A stretch of 64,000 nt of DNA, taken from assembly GCA_020849105.1 (NCBI GenBank), contig JADLGW010000015.1, forward strand, positions 1 to 64,000, given 5' to 3'. Position 1 is the first letter of the stretch. Each line of letters opens with the position of its first letter. A program made the translations under genes and the position numbers. This stretch comes from Phycisphaerales bacterium (lineage in GTDB: Bacteria; Planctomycetota; Phycisphaerae; Phycisphaerales; UBA1924). The notes under the pieces are model-generated. The model did no database searches. It was not told where the DNA came from and was given only the letters and a program-made list of their open reading frames with translations. This document shows positions 53,418 to 62,138 of the stretch, in pieces.

Positions 53418-53957
53418 ATGTCAAAGACAAACTCGGCCGTCGCGGTCTTCAGCCGGCGGGAGCAGGCAGAGCAGGCGATCAGGAAACTGGAGGGCGCGGG
53501 CATCGACATCAGGCGGATGTCGCTCATCGGGCGGGACGTTCACAGCGAGCAGCACGTCGTGGGGTATTACACGACGGGGGACCGCATGATGGCATGGGGC
53601 GCCAACGGGGCGTTCTGGGGCGGGATCTGGGGGCTGCTGTTCGGTTCCGCCTTCTTCTGGATCCCGGGGCTGGGGCCGCTCATGATCGCGGGGCCGGTGG
53701 TCGCCTGGATCGTCGGGGCGCTGGAGGGGGCGGTCGTGGTCGGCGGGTTGAGCGCCCTGGGCGCGGCGCTGTACAGCATCGGGATCCCCAGGGACAGCAT
53801 CCTTCAGTACGAGACGGCGATCAAGGCCGACAAGATTGTGCTCGTGGTTGACGGCACGCCGGAGGACGTGAAGCGCGCCGAACAGGTCCTGGCCGGCACC
53901 CCGGCGATCCGCACACAGACGCACCTGGCCGGGGCCGCGATGCCGGCGCACGCGTGA
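53418..53957 (+). CDS. Glycine-zipper membrane stress protein (DUF1269-like)
   Basis: This 179-residue protein has an N-terminal domain of general-stress type (AVAVFSRREQAEQAIRKLE, DIRRMSLIGRDVH). Two glycine-rich hydrophobic segments follow (about 62-115), then a C-terminal strand-helix (LVVDGTPEDVKRAEQVL). It resembles general stress proteins with a glycine-zipper core. The membrane part may insert and change permeability or may associate with membranes. It precedes dps by 43 bp. Confidence 0.78.
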   Translation: MSKTNSAVAVFSRREQAEQAIRKLEGAGIDIRRMSLIGRDVHSEQHVVGYYTTGDRMMAWGANGAFWGGIWGLLFGSAFFWIPGLGPLMIAGPVVAWIVGALEGAVVVGGLSALGAALYSIGIPRDSILQYETAIKADKIVLVVDGTPEDVKRAEQVLAGTPAIRTQTHLAGAAMPAHA

Positions 53958-54000
53958 AGGCGCCAGGGCACACCCAAAGCAAGGACAAGGAGGCGCCACC

Positions 54001-54570
54001 ATGGCACGTTCGACGATCACCCGCGACGACGCGACCCAACTGAAGGAACCTGTGCGCCCGTCCGGAACCGGGGTGGTCCAGGGGTTCGAGCATGTGCAGC
54101 GGACCACGCTGGCGCTGGACGCCGCGGCGGCGCTCGCGAGCGTGGAGAGCCTGAACCAACTCCTGGCCGACACGATGACGCTGCGCGACCTGTACAAGAA
54201 GCACCACTGGCAGGCGGCCGGGCCGACGTTCTACATGATGCACCTGCTGTTCGACAAGCACGCCCAGGAGCAGTCGGACCTGATCGACCTGCTGGCGGAG
54301 CGCATCCAGGCGCTGGGGGGCGTCGCGATCGCCATGGCGGCCGACGTCGCCGAGGCCACACTCATCCCCCGGGCACCCAAGGGGCGTGAGGACACCGCGG
54401 CACAGATCGCCCGGCTGCTCCATGCCCACGAGGTTGTGCTGCTGGAGGCCCGGGCGATGGCGCGGGACACGGTGACGACGGGGGATGACGGCACGAACGA
54501 CATCATCGTGTCGGATGCCATCCGCACGAACGAGCGGCAGGTGTGGTTCCTGGCCCAGCACATGCGGTGA
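54001..54570 (+). CDS. dps: Dps-family DNA protection / mini-ferritin protein
   Basis: This 189-residue protein has the full Dps ferroxidase set: His69, His81, Asp85, Asp96 and Glu100, at the canonical 12/4/11/4 spacing. It would form a 12-mer that stores iron and uses peroxide, protecting DNA. A Thr/Arg-rich N-terminal tail (about 1-35) could bind DNA. A GGAGG ribosome site lies before the start. It stands at the end of the stress block, and its location suggests control by the two-component pair. Confidence 0.93.
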   Translation: MARSTITRDDATQLKEPVRPSGTGVVQGFEHVQRTTLALDAAAALASVESLNQLLADTMTLRDLYKKHHWQAAGPTFYMMHLLFDKHAQEQSDLIDLLAERIQALGGVAIAMAADVAEATLIPRAPKGREDTAAQIARLLHAHEVVLLEARAMARDTVTTGDDGTNDIIVSDAIRTNERQVWFLAQHMR

Positions 54571-54659
54571 GACGCGCCGGGCCCGCGCCGATCCTTCGCC
54601 GTCTGGATGCCCGTGCCGTGCGTCGGGCTCTGCACGCCCGCGCGATGCGGCGAACGAAG

Positions 54660-54733
54660 TGGGCGATACTGGACTCGAACCAGTGACCTCTTCCTTGTCA
54701 TGGAAGCGCGCTAGCCAACTGCGCCAATCGCCC
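54660..54733 (-). tRNA. tRNA-Val (anticodon GAC)
   Basis: The minus strand folds as a 74-nt cloverleaf: acceptor GGGCGAT/ATCGCCC, anticodon stem CTTCC/GGAAG around ATGACAA (anticodon GAC), T arm ACTGG/CCAGT with TTCGAGT, and discriminator A. CCA is not encoded. It sits between dps and hppD. Confidence 0.95.
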
Positions 54734-54884
54734 GGCGGCCCGAGTATAGGGTCGGAGTCGCCCCGCGGGGCGCGCGTGCGCGGGGGTATCCACGCCCCGG
54801 GGCGGCGGGCAAAGGTCGTCCCCCCGTGCGCTGAACTCCGGACTCAGCCTGTTTCCCGGGCTCCGCCCGCTTCTACCATTCCCC

Positions 54885-56087
54885 ATGACCACAGCACAGA
54901 CCCGCCCCGCCGCCGCCACCGGAACCACCACCGACCCCCTCACCCTCATCGACGTCGACCACGTCCACTTCTACGTCGGCAACGCCAAGCAGGCCGCGTA
55001 CTTCTACGCCTCCACCTTCGGGTTCCAGATCGACCAGGTGCGCGACCTGACCACCGGCTCGCGCGACGAGGCCTCCTACCTCCTCACGCAGGGCAATATC
55101 CGCCTCCTGCTTACCAGCGGCCTCTCCAAGAACCACCCGGCCTGCAAGGAAGCGCTGCTCTACGGAGACGGGGTGAAGGACATCGCCCTGACCGTCTTCG
55201 ACGCCGAGAAGGCCTGGAGGCAGGCCGTTGCCAACGGGGGCACGTCCGCCTACGAGCCCGTGACCACCAGCGACGCGAGCGGCTCCGTCACCCGCGCCGG
55301 CATCCAGACCTACGGCCGGGCCGTCCACTCGCTGGTCAGCCGCACCGGAGCCTACGAACTCACGAAACTCAAGCAGGGCGGGGCGTTCGCCCCCGGCTTC
55401 CGCAAGGTCGAGAGCCTCACCATCAACGACTTCAACCGCAGGAACCCCTGCGGCCTGAAGTTCGTCGACCACTGCGTCGGCAACGTCGAACTCGGCAAGA
55501 TGAACGACTGGGTCAAGTGGTACGAGGACGTGCTCGGCTTCAAGATGTTCAAGCACTTCGACGACGCGGACATCTCCACCGAGTTCTCCGCCCTCATGTC
55601 CAAAGTCATGGCCAGCGGCAACCACCTCATCAAGATGCCGATCAACGAGCCCGCCCCCGGCAAGAAGAAGTCCCAGATCCAGGAATACCTGGAGTGGCAC
55701 GACATGACGCCCGGCGTGCAGCACCTTGCCCTGCGCACCGACGATGAACTCGCCAGCGTCGCCGCCCTCCGCGCCCGCGGCGTCGACTTCCTCAGCCTGC
55801 CCGACGCCTACTACGAGCGCGTCTGGGACCGCGTGAACACGACGCTGACGAAGCACGGGCACAAGCCGGTGAAGGAGGACCACCAGCGCATCCGCGACCT
55901 CGGCGTGCTCGTGGACGCCGACGACGAGGGCTACCTCCTCCAACTCTTCACCAAGCCCCTGCAGGACCGCCCCACGCTCTTCTTCGAGATCATCTGCCGC
56001 CGCGGCTCCCAGTCCTTCGGCAAGGGCAACTTCAAGGCCCTCTTCGAGGCCCTCGAGATCGAGCAGGAGAAACGCGGGAACCTGTGA
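54885..56087 (+). CDS. hppD: 4-hydroxyphenylpyruvate dioxygenase
   Basis: This 400-residue enzyme turns 4-hydroxyphenylpyruvate into homogentisate. The iron ligands are His196 (VDHCVG), His280 (VQHLAL) and Glu368 (FFEIICR). The N-terminal VOC domain DHVHFYVGNAKQAAYFYASTFGF and the C-terminal GNFKALFEALE are typical. No hmgA or other tyrosine-degradation genes are adjacent. Codon use is the high-GC norm of the window, unlike the region that follows. Confidence 0.96.
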   Translation: MTTAQTRPAAATGTTTDPLTLIDVDHVHFYVGNAKQAAYFYASTFGFQIDQVRDLTTGSRDEASYLLTQGNIRLLLTSGLSKNHPACKEALLYGDGVKDIALTVFDAEKAWRQAVANGGTSAYEPVTTSDASGSVTRAGIQTYGRAVHSLVSRTGAYELTKLKQGGAFAPGFRKVESLTINDFNRRNPCGLKFVDHCVGNVELGKMNDWVKWYEDVLGFKMFKHFDDADISTEFSALMSKVMASGNHLIKMPINEPAPGKKKSQIQEYLEWHDMTPGVQHLALRTDDELASVAALRARGVDFLSLPDAYYERVWDRVNTTLTKHGHKPVKEDHQRIRDLGVLVDADDEGYLLQLFTKPLQDRPTLFFEIICRRGSQSFGKGNFKALFEALEIEQEKRGNL

Positions 56088-56503
56088 CATATGGAACATC
56101 TGATCTTTGGTCCCGCGACATGGATCCGGCGGGGTTGAGCGCCGGTTTCTGGGTGGCGCGAGCGCTCGTCGCCGGGCGTTCATTGCCCCCCGCATCTCAC
56201 GCCGCCCGCATCTCACGCCGCCCTGATGTCGCGTGGACAATGCTACGGATAGTGCCGCCCGAGGAGAATATCGATATTGACGGGCTTGTCGCGGGCCTAG
56301 ATATAATTATGATTGCTATTATTTTCGATAGCATAGACCGTGCATTTGGCAGACTGCGTCGACAACACCGCGCCCGCCGCGGCCTGTGCGTGTCCTGTTC
56401 CTATCCCATGGGCGTGATGCAGCTCTGTCCGGAGTGCGGTCAGGCGCGGCAGGCATTGAGTAAGTCACCGGATCCGATCATCCGCAGTGGGCCGAGGACC
56501 TAA
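56084..56503 (+). pseudogene. Fragmentary zinc-ribbon protein
   Basis: A GTG overlapping the hppD stop opens a 139-residue frame, but the first half looks like noise. A hydrophobic segment DGLVAGLDIIMIAIIFDSI (about 66-85) and a zinc ribbon CVSCSYPMG...CPECG near the end resemble the planctomycete small zinc-ribbon proteins. The DNA at 56270-56345 is markedly AT-rich. It is probably a decayed or truncated gene; an internal start at ATG 56237 is possible. Confidence 0.45.
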
Positions 56504-57494
56504 CCGCAACAGGAACGACGGCGTATTCACTTCACGGGCGGGAGTGTCGACAGCCCGAGGGGAGCAGGCGTGGGTGCTCGACCAGGTGGGCAGCTGGAAG
56601 TCGGACGACCTGGACCTGGGCGGCGGGACCGAGTGGGTCGATGCGAGCGAGTACCAGGGCGACAACACTTTTAGCCTTGCCAACGAGCTGACCAAGCGCG
56701 AGCAGGACACCAACAACACGGCCGGGTACGAGAACACCTACAACCTGACCTACGACGCGGCGGGGAACACGACCGACGACGGCCTGGCGTGCGAGTACGT
56801 CTGGGACGCCTGGAACCGCCTGGTGACCGTGAAGAACCAGTCCCACACCACGGTGGCCGAGTACACCTACTACCCGGGGCCGATGATGGCGACCGCCCAC
56901 TGGGACCTGACCACCAGCGGGGGCGGATCCCCGGACGGCTCGGTGAACTCCGACGACCCCTACTACTGCTACCAGTACGACGAGGCGACCAGGCTGCTGG
57001 CCGAGTACCGCTGGATCGGGGGGGGCGGTGACAACACCGACCAGGCCAAGTACATCCACGTGGTCGACAACGCGGGCCTTGGCGGATTCGGCGGGTCGAG
57101 CTATATTAACGACGTGATCCTCACCGAGCGGGACGACACCACGGGTGAGAAGTCCGCCTCCGACGGCGTCTACGATGTCCGGCTCTATCCCTTGGTGAAC
57201 TGGCGCCACGACGTGGTGGGCCTGGCGACCGCGGCCGGTCTCATGAAGGAGTGGGTCAAGTACTCCGCCTACGGCGAGGCCTTTGGCCTCCCGATCGGCG
57301 ATGCCACCGACGACGGGGCCGCTAATGCGTACCCGGCCTTTGAGTTCATCATGCACTACCTCGATCACAATGAACTCGTCTACACCTACATGCCTCCGAC
57401 AATGTTCCCAACGACATCACAGTTTCTGACTACAGTTTCGTTCAATCGCTTCTTCTCGATCGAGAATCTCCCAACTCCAGTTGAGTGTCACTGA
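56487..57494 (+). pseudogene. RHS-repeat core fragment with unique C-terminus
   Basis: The 335-residue frame has the RHS/YD features YNLTYDAAGNTTDDG, YVWDAWNRLVTVKN, YEYTYYPG-like YTYYP, and LYPLVNWRHDVVGLA...KYSAYGEAFG. The N-terminus of a real RHS protein (1,000 or more residues) is missing, and the start here is arbitrary. After the core, about 60 residues (DGAANAYPAFEFIMHYL ... VECH) are unrelated and from less GC-rich DNA. This looks like an orphan RHS 3' end, left by deletion or transfer. It overlaps the previous frame. Confidence 0.65.
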
Positions 57495-57517
57495 TGATAG
57501 GCCCAGGAGGCAATGGC

Positions 57518-57769
57518 ATGCGTTTCTATCTAGGGGTTCTGATTGTGGGATCCGTAGTATGCTATTGGACTCTTGCATTTGTTACAGGATGGATACTCGG
57601 CCTCGACGTTCTTGCTGGGATGTGCTCGACGTTTGCCCTTGTTGTCCTTGTTGTTGGTACTTTCCGTGGCCGAGGTGCACCTTCCGAATCAGTGATGACC
57701 ATGGCTGTTGCTGCCACGTGCGCAATGTGCGCTTTGTGTGCTCCACGCCTTCTCGGAGCGCTGCTGTGA
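57518..57769 (+). CDS. Small two-helix membrane protein downstream of the RHS fragment
   Basis: This 83-residue protein starts at the ATG 7 bp after a perfect AGGAGG. Two hydrophobic segments cover about residues 2-22 and 28-46, with a third near the end (MTMAVAATCAMCALC). Its DNA is less GC-rich than the genome average. Its place right after an RHS C-terminus fits an immunity gene, but no match or toxin is identified. It could equally be a cargo gene. Confidence 0.55.
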   Translation: MRFYLGVLIVGSVVCYWTLAFVTGWILGLDVLAGMCSTFALVVLVVGTFRGRGAPSESVMTMAVAATCAMCALCAPRLLGALL

Positions 57770-58422
57770 ATGTTTCCCGGTACCGACGGTGCACGGCGAC
57801 TACGCCACCTTCGCGCCCGATTCATCCTCGCAGATGTCGCTGGTAGTGTCGCAGTTTGAATCTACTCCCGCTTCCGGAGCCTTCGCCGACTCGGCGATCA
57901 TCGCGTCCGCCGCGTGGTACGCCTTTGAGCGCCACGTTCTTCATCGTGCGGCCGTCCCGGGGGTCAAAGTCCGGGTGGGCCGCGAGGAGGGGTTGCATCG
58001 CCATGAGTGCCGCGAAGTCGCGCTGATTCAGGCCCGGATATTTGCGGTCGGGAACCTGGCTTGGTCGGCTTGATTGCCATTTGGACGCTCCGTGCGTGTA
58101 TCCTCAGAGTACGCCCAAGCGGTCAAGCAAGGGCGAGGACGCGAACCAGATAGCCCACCGGGCGCTAGCAGGCCGCTAAGGAACGCCCGTGTCCGTGCGG
58201 ATCGAGTATAAGGCGTCCACGGGGCACACGGGTAAACCCGGGATTCCGCCCGAGCGGCTGATCAAGGCCCTGCTGGGATGCCGGATGCTTGGACGACCCT
58301 TGATGATATTGCGTCTTTTCACGTCATTCCCTGTCCGGGTGTTGCGCTGCCTCTTGTAGCGTTGCTGGTGGTCGGGCGACGCAGGCACTCGGAGTGCACG
58401 GTTGCTTGGGTGTACGGCAGAG
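57770..58422. other. Remnant-rich intergenic region
   Basis: Two scraps are visible. On the minus strand about 57822-58060 is open and reads RKYPGLNQRDFAALMAMQP, then PDFDPRDGRTMKNVALKG, with no start at its head. I do not recognise its family. On the plus strand a transposase scrap lies at 58195-58284. The rest shows no gene. Confidence 0.5.
58195..58284 (+). mobile_element. Transposase remnant (IS5/IS1182-like)
   Basis: One frame reads GHTGKPGIPPERLIKALLG, which matches the conserved N-terminal block GRPSIPPERLLRALLLQ of IS5/IS1182-type transposases. Neither the DDE domain nor terminal inverted repeats are present, so it is a dead fragment. It supports past mobile-element activity in this AT-richer patch. 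Confidence 0.6.
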
Positions 58423-59847
58423 TTACCGTCCCGCCCGGCGCAGCCGCTTGATCTCTTCCAGCCGCTCCGCCAGCATCTTCTCCACCCCCGCCTGTAGCGG
58501 CCGGTAGTAGGACTTCGGCACGCCCAGGTAATCCTGCCCGGTGACGGCCCCGGGCACGTCGTGGCTGTACTCGTACCGCTCGCCCTGGCGGTCGCGCATC
58601 CCTACGCCCTTGCCGTTGTCGCCGGGGATCGGCGAGGAGTTCTTATCCCGCAGGTACACGGGCACGGGCAGCGTGCGGCCCTCCTTCACGTCCGCCGTCG
58701 CCTCCTCGATCGCCAGGTACGCCGCGTTGCTCTTGGGCGCCAGGGCCAGGTACGTCACCGCCTGGGCGAGCGTGATCCGGGCCTCGGGCATGCCGATGCG
58801 CTCGACCAGTTCCCACGCGGCGGCGGCGACCATGATCCCGCGGGGGTCGGCGTTGCCGATGTCCTCGCTCGCCAGGATCGCCATGCGGCGGGCGATGTAC
58901 CGCGGGTCCTCGCCCGCGTCCAGCATCCGGGCCATCCAGTAGACCGCCGCGTCCGGGTCGGAGCCGCGGACGGACTTGATGAACGCGGAGATGGTGTCGA
59001 AGTGCTCATCGCCGGTGGCGTCGTAGACGGCGGCCTTCTGCTGGATGCTGTCCTCGGCGGTCTGGCGGTCGATGTGTAGGTCGGCTCTCCGAGCCGACTC
59101 TTGATCGCCCGCATCGGCTCGGAGAGCCGACGGCGCACCTCCCGTGTCGGCTCGGAGAGCCGACCTACCCGATGACAGCACCGCGACTTCGAGCGCCGTC
59201 AATGCCCGCCGGGCGTCGCCGTCGCACTTGACGGCCCAGACGTGCAGGGCCTCGTCGGTGACGTTCAGGTTGAGTTTGCCGTAGCCGCGGTCGGGGTCCG
59301 CGATCGCGCGGCGGAGGACGCGGGTGATCTGCTCCTCGGTCAGCAGTTCCAGGCGCATGAGCGTGCTGCGGCTGACGAGGGCGGAGTTGCACGCGAACAG
59401 AGGGTTCTCCGTGGTCGCGCCGATGAGCGTGATGACGCCGCGCTCGACGTCGCCCAGCAGCACGTCCTGCTGCGCCCGCGTGAAGCGGTGGATCTCGTCG
59501 AGGAACAGGATCGTCCGAGGTCCCCCCGCCGACAGCCGCCGCACCGCGTCGTCAATGATCTCGCGGATGCGTTTGACGCCGACCGACGCGGCGTTCTCGC
59601 GCTCGAAGTGCCGGTGGGTGTGCGAGGCGATGAGTTCGGCGAGGGTCGTCTTGCCGGTGCCCGGCGGCCCGTGGAGGATGAGCGAAGTGATCGCGTCGGC
59701 GGTGAGCATCCGGCGGAGGAGTTTGCCCTCGCCGAGCAGGTGGTCCTGCCCCTCGAACTCGTCGAGGGTGCGCGGGCGCATCCGCCCGGCGAGCGGTTCG
59801 ACCGCCGCCACCGCCGCGTCACGGGAGCGTTGCCACAGGTCCGCCAC
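58423..59847 (-). CDS. rarA: Replication-associated recombination protein A (MgsA/RarA AAA+ ATPase)
   Basis: This 474-residue protein has Walker A GPPGTGKT (60-67), FLDEIHRFTRAQQD (115-128), sensor GATTENP and the C-terminal RarA helical domains (YWMARMLDAGEDPRYIARRM, LGVPKSYY). It acts at stalled forks. Between ALEVAV (about residue 222) and IDRQTAEDSI lies an extra stretch of about 33 residues, encoded by palindromic repeats. Normal RarA proteins have a short linker there. The frame is kept, so the protein is probably functional. Confidence 0.95.
   Translation of the reverse strand: MADLWQRSRDAAVAAVEPLAGRMRPRTLDEFEGQDHLLGEGKLLRRMLTADAITSLILHGPPGTGKTTLAELIASHTHRHFERENAASVGVKRIREIIDDAVRRLSAGGPRTILFLDEIHRFTRAQQDVLLGDVERGVITLIGATTENPLFACNSALVSRSTLMRLELLTEEQITRVLRRAIADPDRGYGKLNLNVTDEALHVWAVKCDGDARRALTALEVAVLSSGRSALRADTGGAPSALRADAGDQESARRADLHIDRQTAEDSIQQKAAVYDATGDEHFDTISAFIKSVRGSDPDAAVYWMARMLDAGEDPRYIARRMAILASEDIGNADPRGIMVAAAAWELVERIGMPEARITLAQAVTYLALAPKSNAAYLAIEEATADVKEGRTLPVPVYLRDKNSSPIPGDNGKGVGMRDRQGERYEYSHDVPGAVTGQDYLGVPKSYYRPLQAGVEKMLAERLEEIKRLRRAGR
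59076..59170. repeat. Three palindromic elements inserted in frame in rarA
   Basis: Three copies of the palindrome core TCGGCTC-3 nt-GAGCCGA lie at about 59080-59098, 59114-59131 and 59146-59164. The outer two are in opposite orientation and are bounded by GTAGG / CTACC. They encode SALRAD, ALRADAG and ARRADL in RarA. The same element occurs at 32475-32501 between genes. Confidence 0.85.
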
Positions 59848-59907
59848 CGGGCCAATGGTAGGGGGCGGGGGCCGGCCCGCCGCTCGTGTTGATCGGCCCG
59901 CGCGGGG

Positions 59908-61917
59908 TCAGTCCGGGCAGCCGAGCGCGAAGGCGGTGCGGAAGGCGCCGAAGTCCGCGAGGGTCAGCCGGCCGTCGCCGTCGAAGTCCGCGCGGGGCGA
60001 AGCCAGGGCGAACGCCGTCTGGAAGGCACCGAAGTCGGCCAGGGTGAGTTTGCAGTCTCGGTCGAAATCCGGCGGGCAGTCCGGGCCGTCGGAGGGGTCC
60101 CTTTGCCCCGGGGTGAGCGCGGCGATCCAGCCCTCGACCTCGGGCGACAGGGCCCCGGTGCCGGCGAGCGCGACGGCCTTCTGGATCCATCCGTCGTGGG
60201 TCATGGGCAGCGGCTTGACGCCCTGCCCGCCCGTGCCGTCGGTGACGCCCGCGCCGGGGCTGGTGTTGGCGAGGACGATGCGGCCGACGACGGCGGCGTC
60301 CGTGGCGCTGCCGTCGCCGTTGGGGTCCGGGTCGATCACGATCAGGGCGTTGGAGTGCTGGGCGGTGACGTAGGCGTAGTACCCGCCGCCGAGTTTGGCG
60401 CCCCAGTTGACGCCGTGCGCGCCGGCGGGGGTGGGGAGGAACCTGACGACCTGGTCGGTGGCGGTGTCGATGATCGCGACGTGGTCCGCCGCGCCGGTCG
60501 ACGCGCGGTCCACGGTCGTGATGGAGAACACGGCGGTGGCGACCCACCTCTCGTCCGGGCTGACGGGCGTCTGGATCGGCACCTGGAGCGTGTGGAGCAG
60601 GGCGAATCCCGTCTGGTCGTCCGGGGTGAGCGTCACCGGGATGTTGCCGGTGATCTGCATCGCGTCCACGTCGATGACGGTCACGAAGCCCGAGGCGCCG
60701 TTGGCGACGTAGGCCTTGTGAACGCCGTTCACGTGGCACTCGCCCGCGGCGATCGGCATCTGGAGCGCGGAGCGGACCGGGTCCTGCGGGTCGAACTCGA
60801 ACTCCCGAAGGACCTCGCCGCTGACGGTGTCGAGGATGCTGATCGACCCCCCGACGCCGAGGCCCTTGAAGACATTGGGGACGATGGTGCGGGCGCCCTG
60901 CCCGCAGGTGAGCCAGTGCCCGTGCGGGTGGTTGCGGCCCTCGCCGGTCGGTTCATGGCCGATGATGTAGAAGCCGGTGGCGTCGTCCACCACCTTGACG
61001 ATGTCGTTCCCGGCGCTGAGCGGGATGCTCAGGACCCCCTGCTGCGGCGAGCAGCGCCCGGGGTCGTTGATCACGTGGGTCGGGGCCTGCCCGACCGTGA
61101 TGGTGCCGGTGATCTGCCCCGACGCGCGGTCGATGCGGTTGAGCCACTGCCCGAACCAGTTCGTGTTGTAGACCGTGTCCAGGTCGAAACTGGCCCACAT
61201 GTTGTGCGGGTTGTTCCATCGCCCGTCCGCGGCCAGCCCGTTGATCTCGCGCTCGACGGTGAAGGTCTCGGCGTCGAGGACGACGATGGTCCCAGGCTTG
61301 GCGACTCCCTGCGAGTCCGCCTGCCCCGGGACACGCTCGAACTGCGCGTCGATCCAGACCTCCCCGACGCCGGGGACCACGGGGCGGATGGTGGCGGTCG
61401 GCGGGAAGATGTCCCACTTGGCCGCCTTGTCCGCGTCGGAGGCGGCCACCGTCGTCACGACGCCGAGCACCGCCTCGGGCGGGAGCGACGGGGCGCCCAG
61501 GTGCCCGATGAACGGGAGCGACGCGGCGGACACCGGGGGGATGAAGCCGGCCGCATCGCGCACGCCGACCACCGCGGTCATGTACGGGTGGATCTTGCAC
61601 ACGAAGACGTACACGCCGGGCACGTCGAACTCGACGGAGATGTTCCCGTTCTGCGACTGGTCCTGGTCGGCCGAGGCCGCGGAGCCCTCGGGCTTCACGA
61701 GGAGCGTGACGGTGTGCCGGGTATTGGTGCAGCACCCGTTGATGACGAAGTCGATCTCTCCGCCGACATCCACGGCGGTGAACGGGGTGCCCGTCGCGTC
61801 GGACCGGAACCAGTTGCCCGGCGCGTCGCTGAGGCGGATCGTGTCGTCGCCGGCGAAGGCGGACGCCGAGAGCGCGAGCCCCGCCGCGGCGGCCAGACGG
61901 AAATGGTCATAACGCAT
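59908..61917 (-). CDS. Secreted cupredoxin / YVTN-propeller / dockerin-like fusion protein
   Basis: This 669-residue protein starts at ATG 61917 behind GGAGG and has a signal peptide (MRYDHFRLAAAAGLALSASAFA, cut near 22). Residues about 25-118 are a cupredoxin with type-1 copper ligands His68, Cys107, His110 and Met113 (CKIHPYM). A propeller-like region (about 180-600) has YVTN-type repeats (VTVIDVDAMQITGNIPV, VAIIDTATDQVVRFLP). The end carries two EF-hand-like dockerin motifs DFDRDCKLTLADFGAFQ and DFDGDGRLTLADFGAF. Possible roles are electron transfer or metal binding on the surface. The fusion is unusual, and the partner is unknown. Confidence 0.88.
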   Translation of the reverse strand: MRYDHFRLAAAAGLALSASAFAGDDTIRLSDAPGNWFRSDATGTPFTAVDVGGEIDFVINGCCTNTRHTVTLLVKPEGSAASADQDQSQNGNISVEFDVPGVYVFVCKIHPYMTAVVGVRDAAGFIPPVSAASLPFIGHLGAPSLPPEAVLGVVTTVAASDADKAAKWDIFPPTATIRPVVPGVGEVWIDAQFERVPGQADSQGVAKPGTIVVLDAETFTVEREINGLAADGRWNNPHNMWASFDLDTVYNTNWFGQWLNRIDRASGQITGTITVGQAPTHVINDPGRCSPQQGVLSIPLSAGNDIVKVVDDATGFYIIGHEPTGEGRNHPHGHWLTCGQGARTIVPNVFKGLGVGGSISILDTVSGEVLREFEFDPQDPVRSALQMPIAAGECHVNGVHKAYVANGASGFVTVIDVDAMQITGNIPVTLTPDDQTGFALLHTLQVPIQTPVSPDERWVATAVFSITTVDRASTGAADHVAIIDTATDQVVRFLPTPAGAHGVNWGAKLGGGYYAYVTAQHSNALIVIDPDPNGDGSATDAAVVGRIVLANTSPGAGVTDGTGGQGVKPLPMTHDGWIQKAVALAGTGALSPEVEGWIAALTPGQRDPSDGPDCPPDFDRDCKLTLADFGAFQTAFALASPRADFDGDGRLTLADFGAFRTAFALGCPD

Positions 61918-62138
61918 GTGGACCTCCTTTGTTTCCCCGTCGCGCGGACGCGGCCGAACCCTGCTCGTCCGTGCCGCGGCGGACAGGCGCCCACTGACCA
62001 TGTCGCCGGGCACGCGGGGTCATGCGACAGCGCGCGTCAGGCCCGTGCGAGTTCCGGGGTGCGACCCCTGGCAGCAGGTGGAACACCCAGCGGCACGCGG
62101 TTGCCGCGCGCTGGAAAGATGATTTGTGATTGCTAACA

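Noticed and set aside
60103-62136. 677-codon plus-strand frame opposite the cupredoxin fusion
   Set aside because: Antisense shadow; the minus strand has a signal peptide and copper and calcium motifs.
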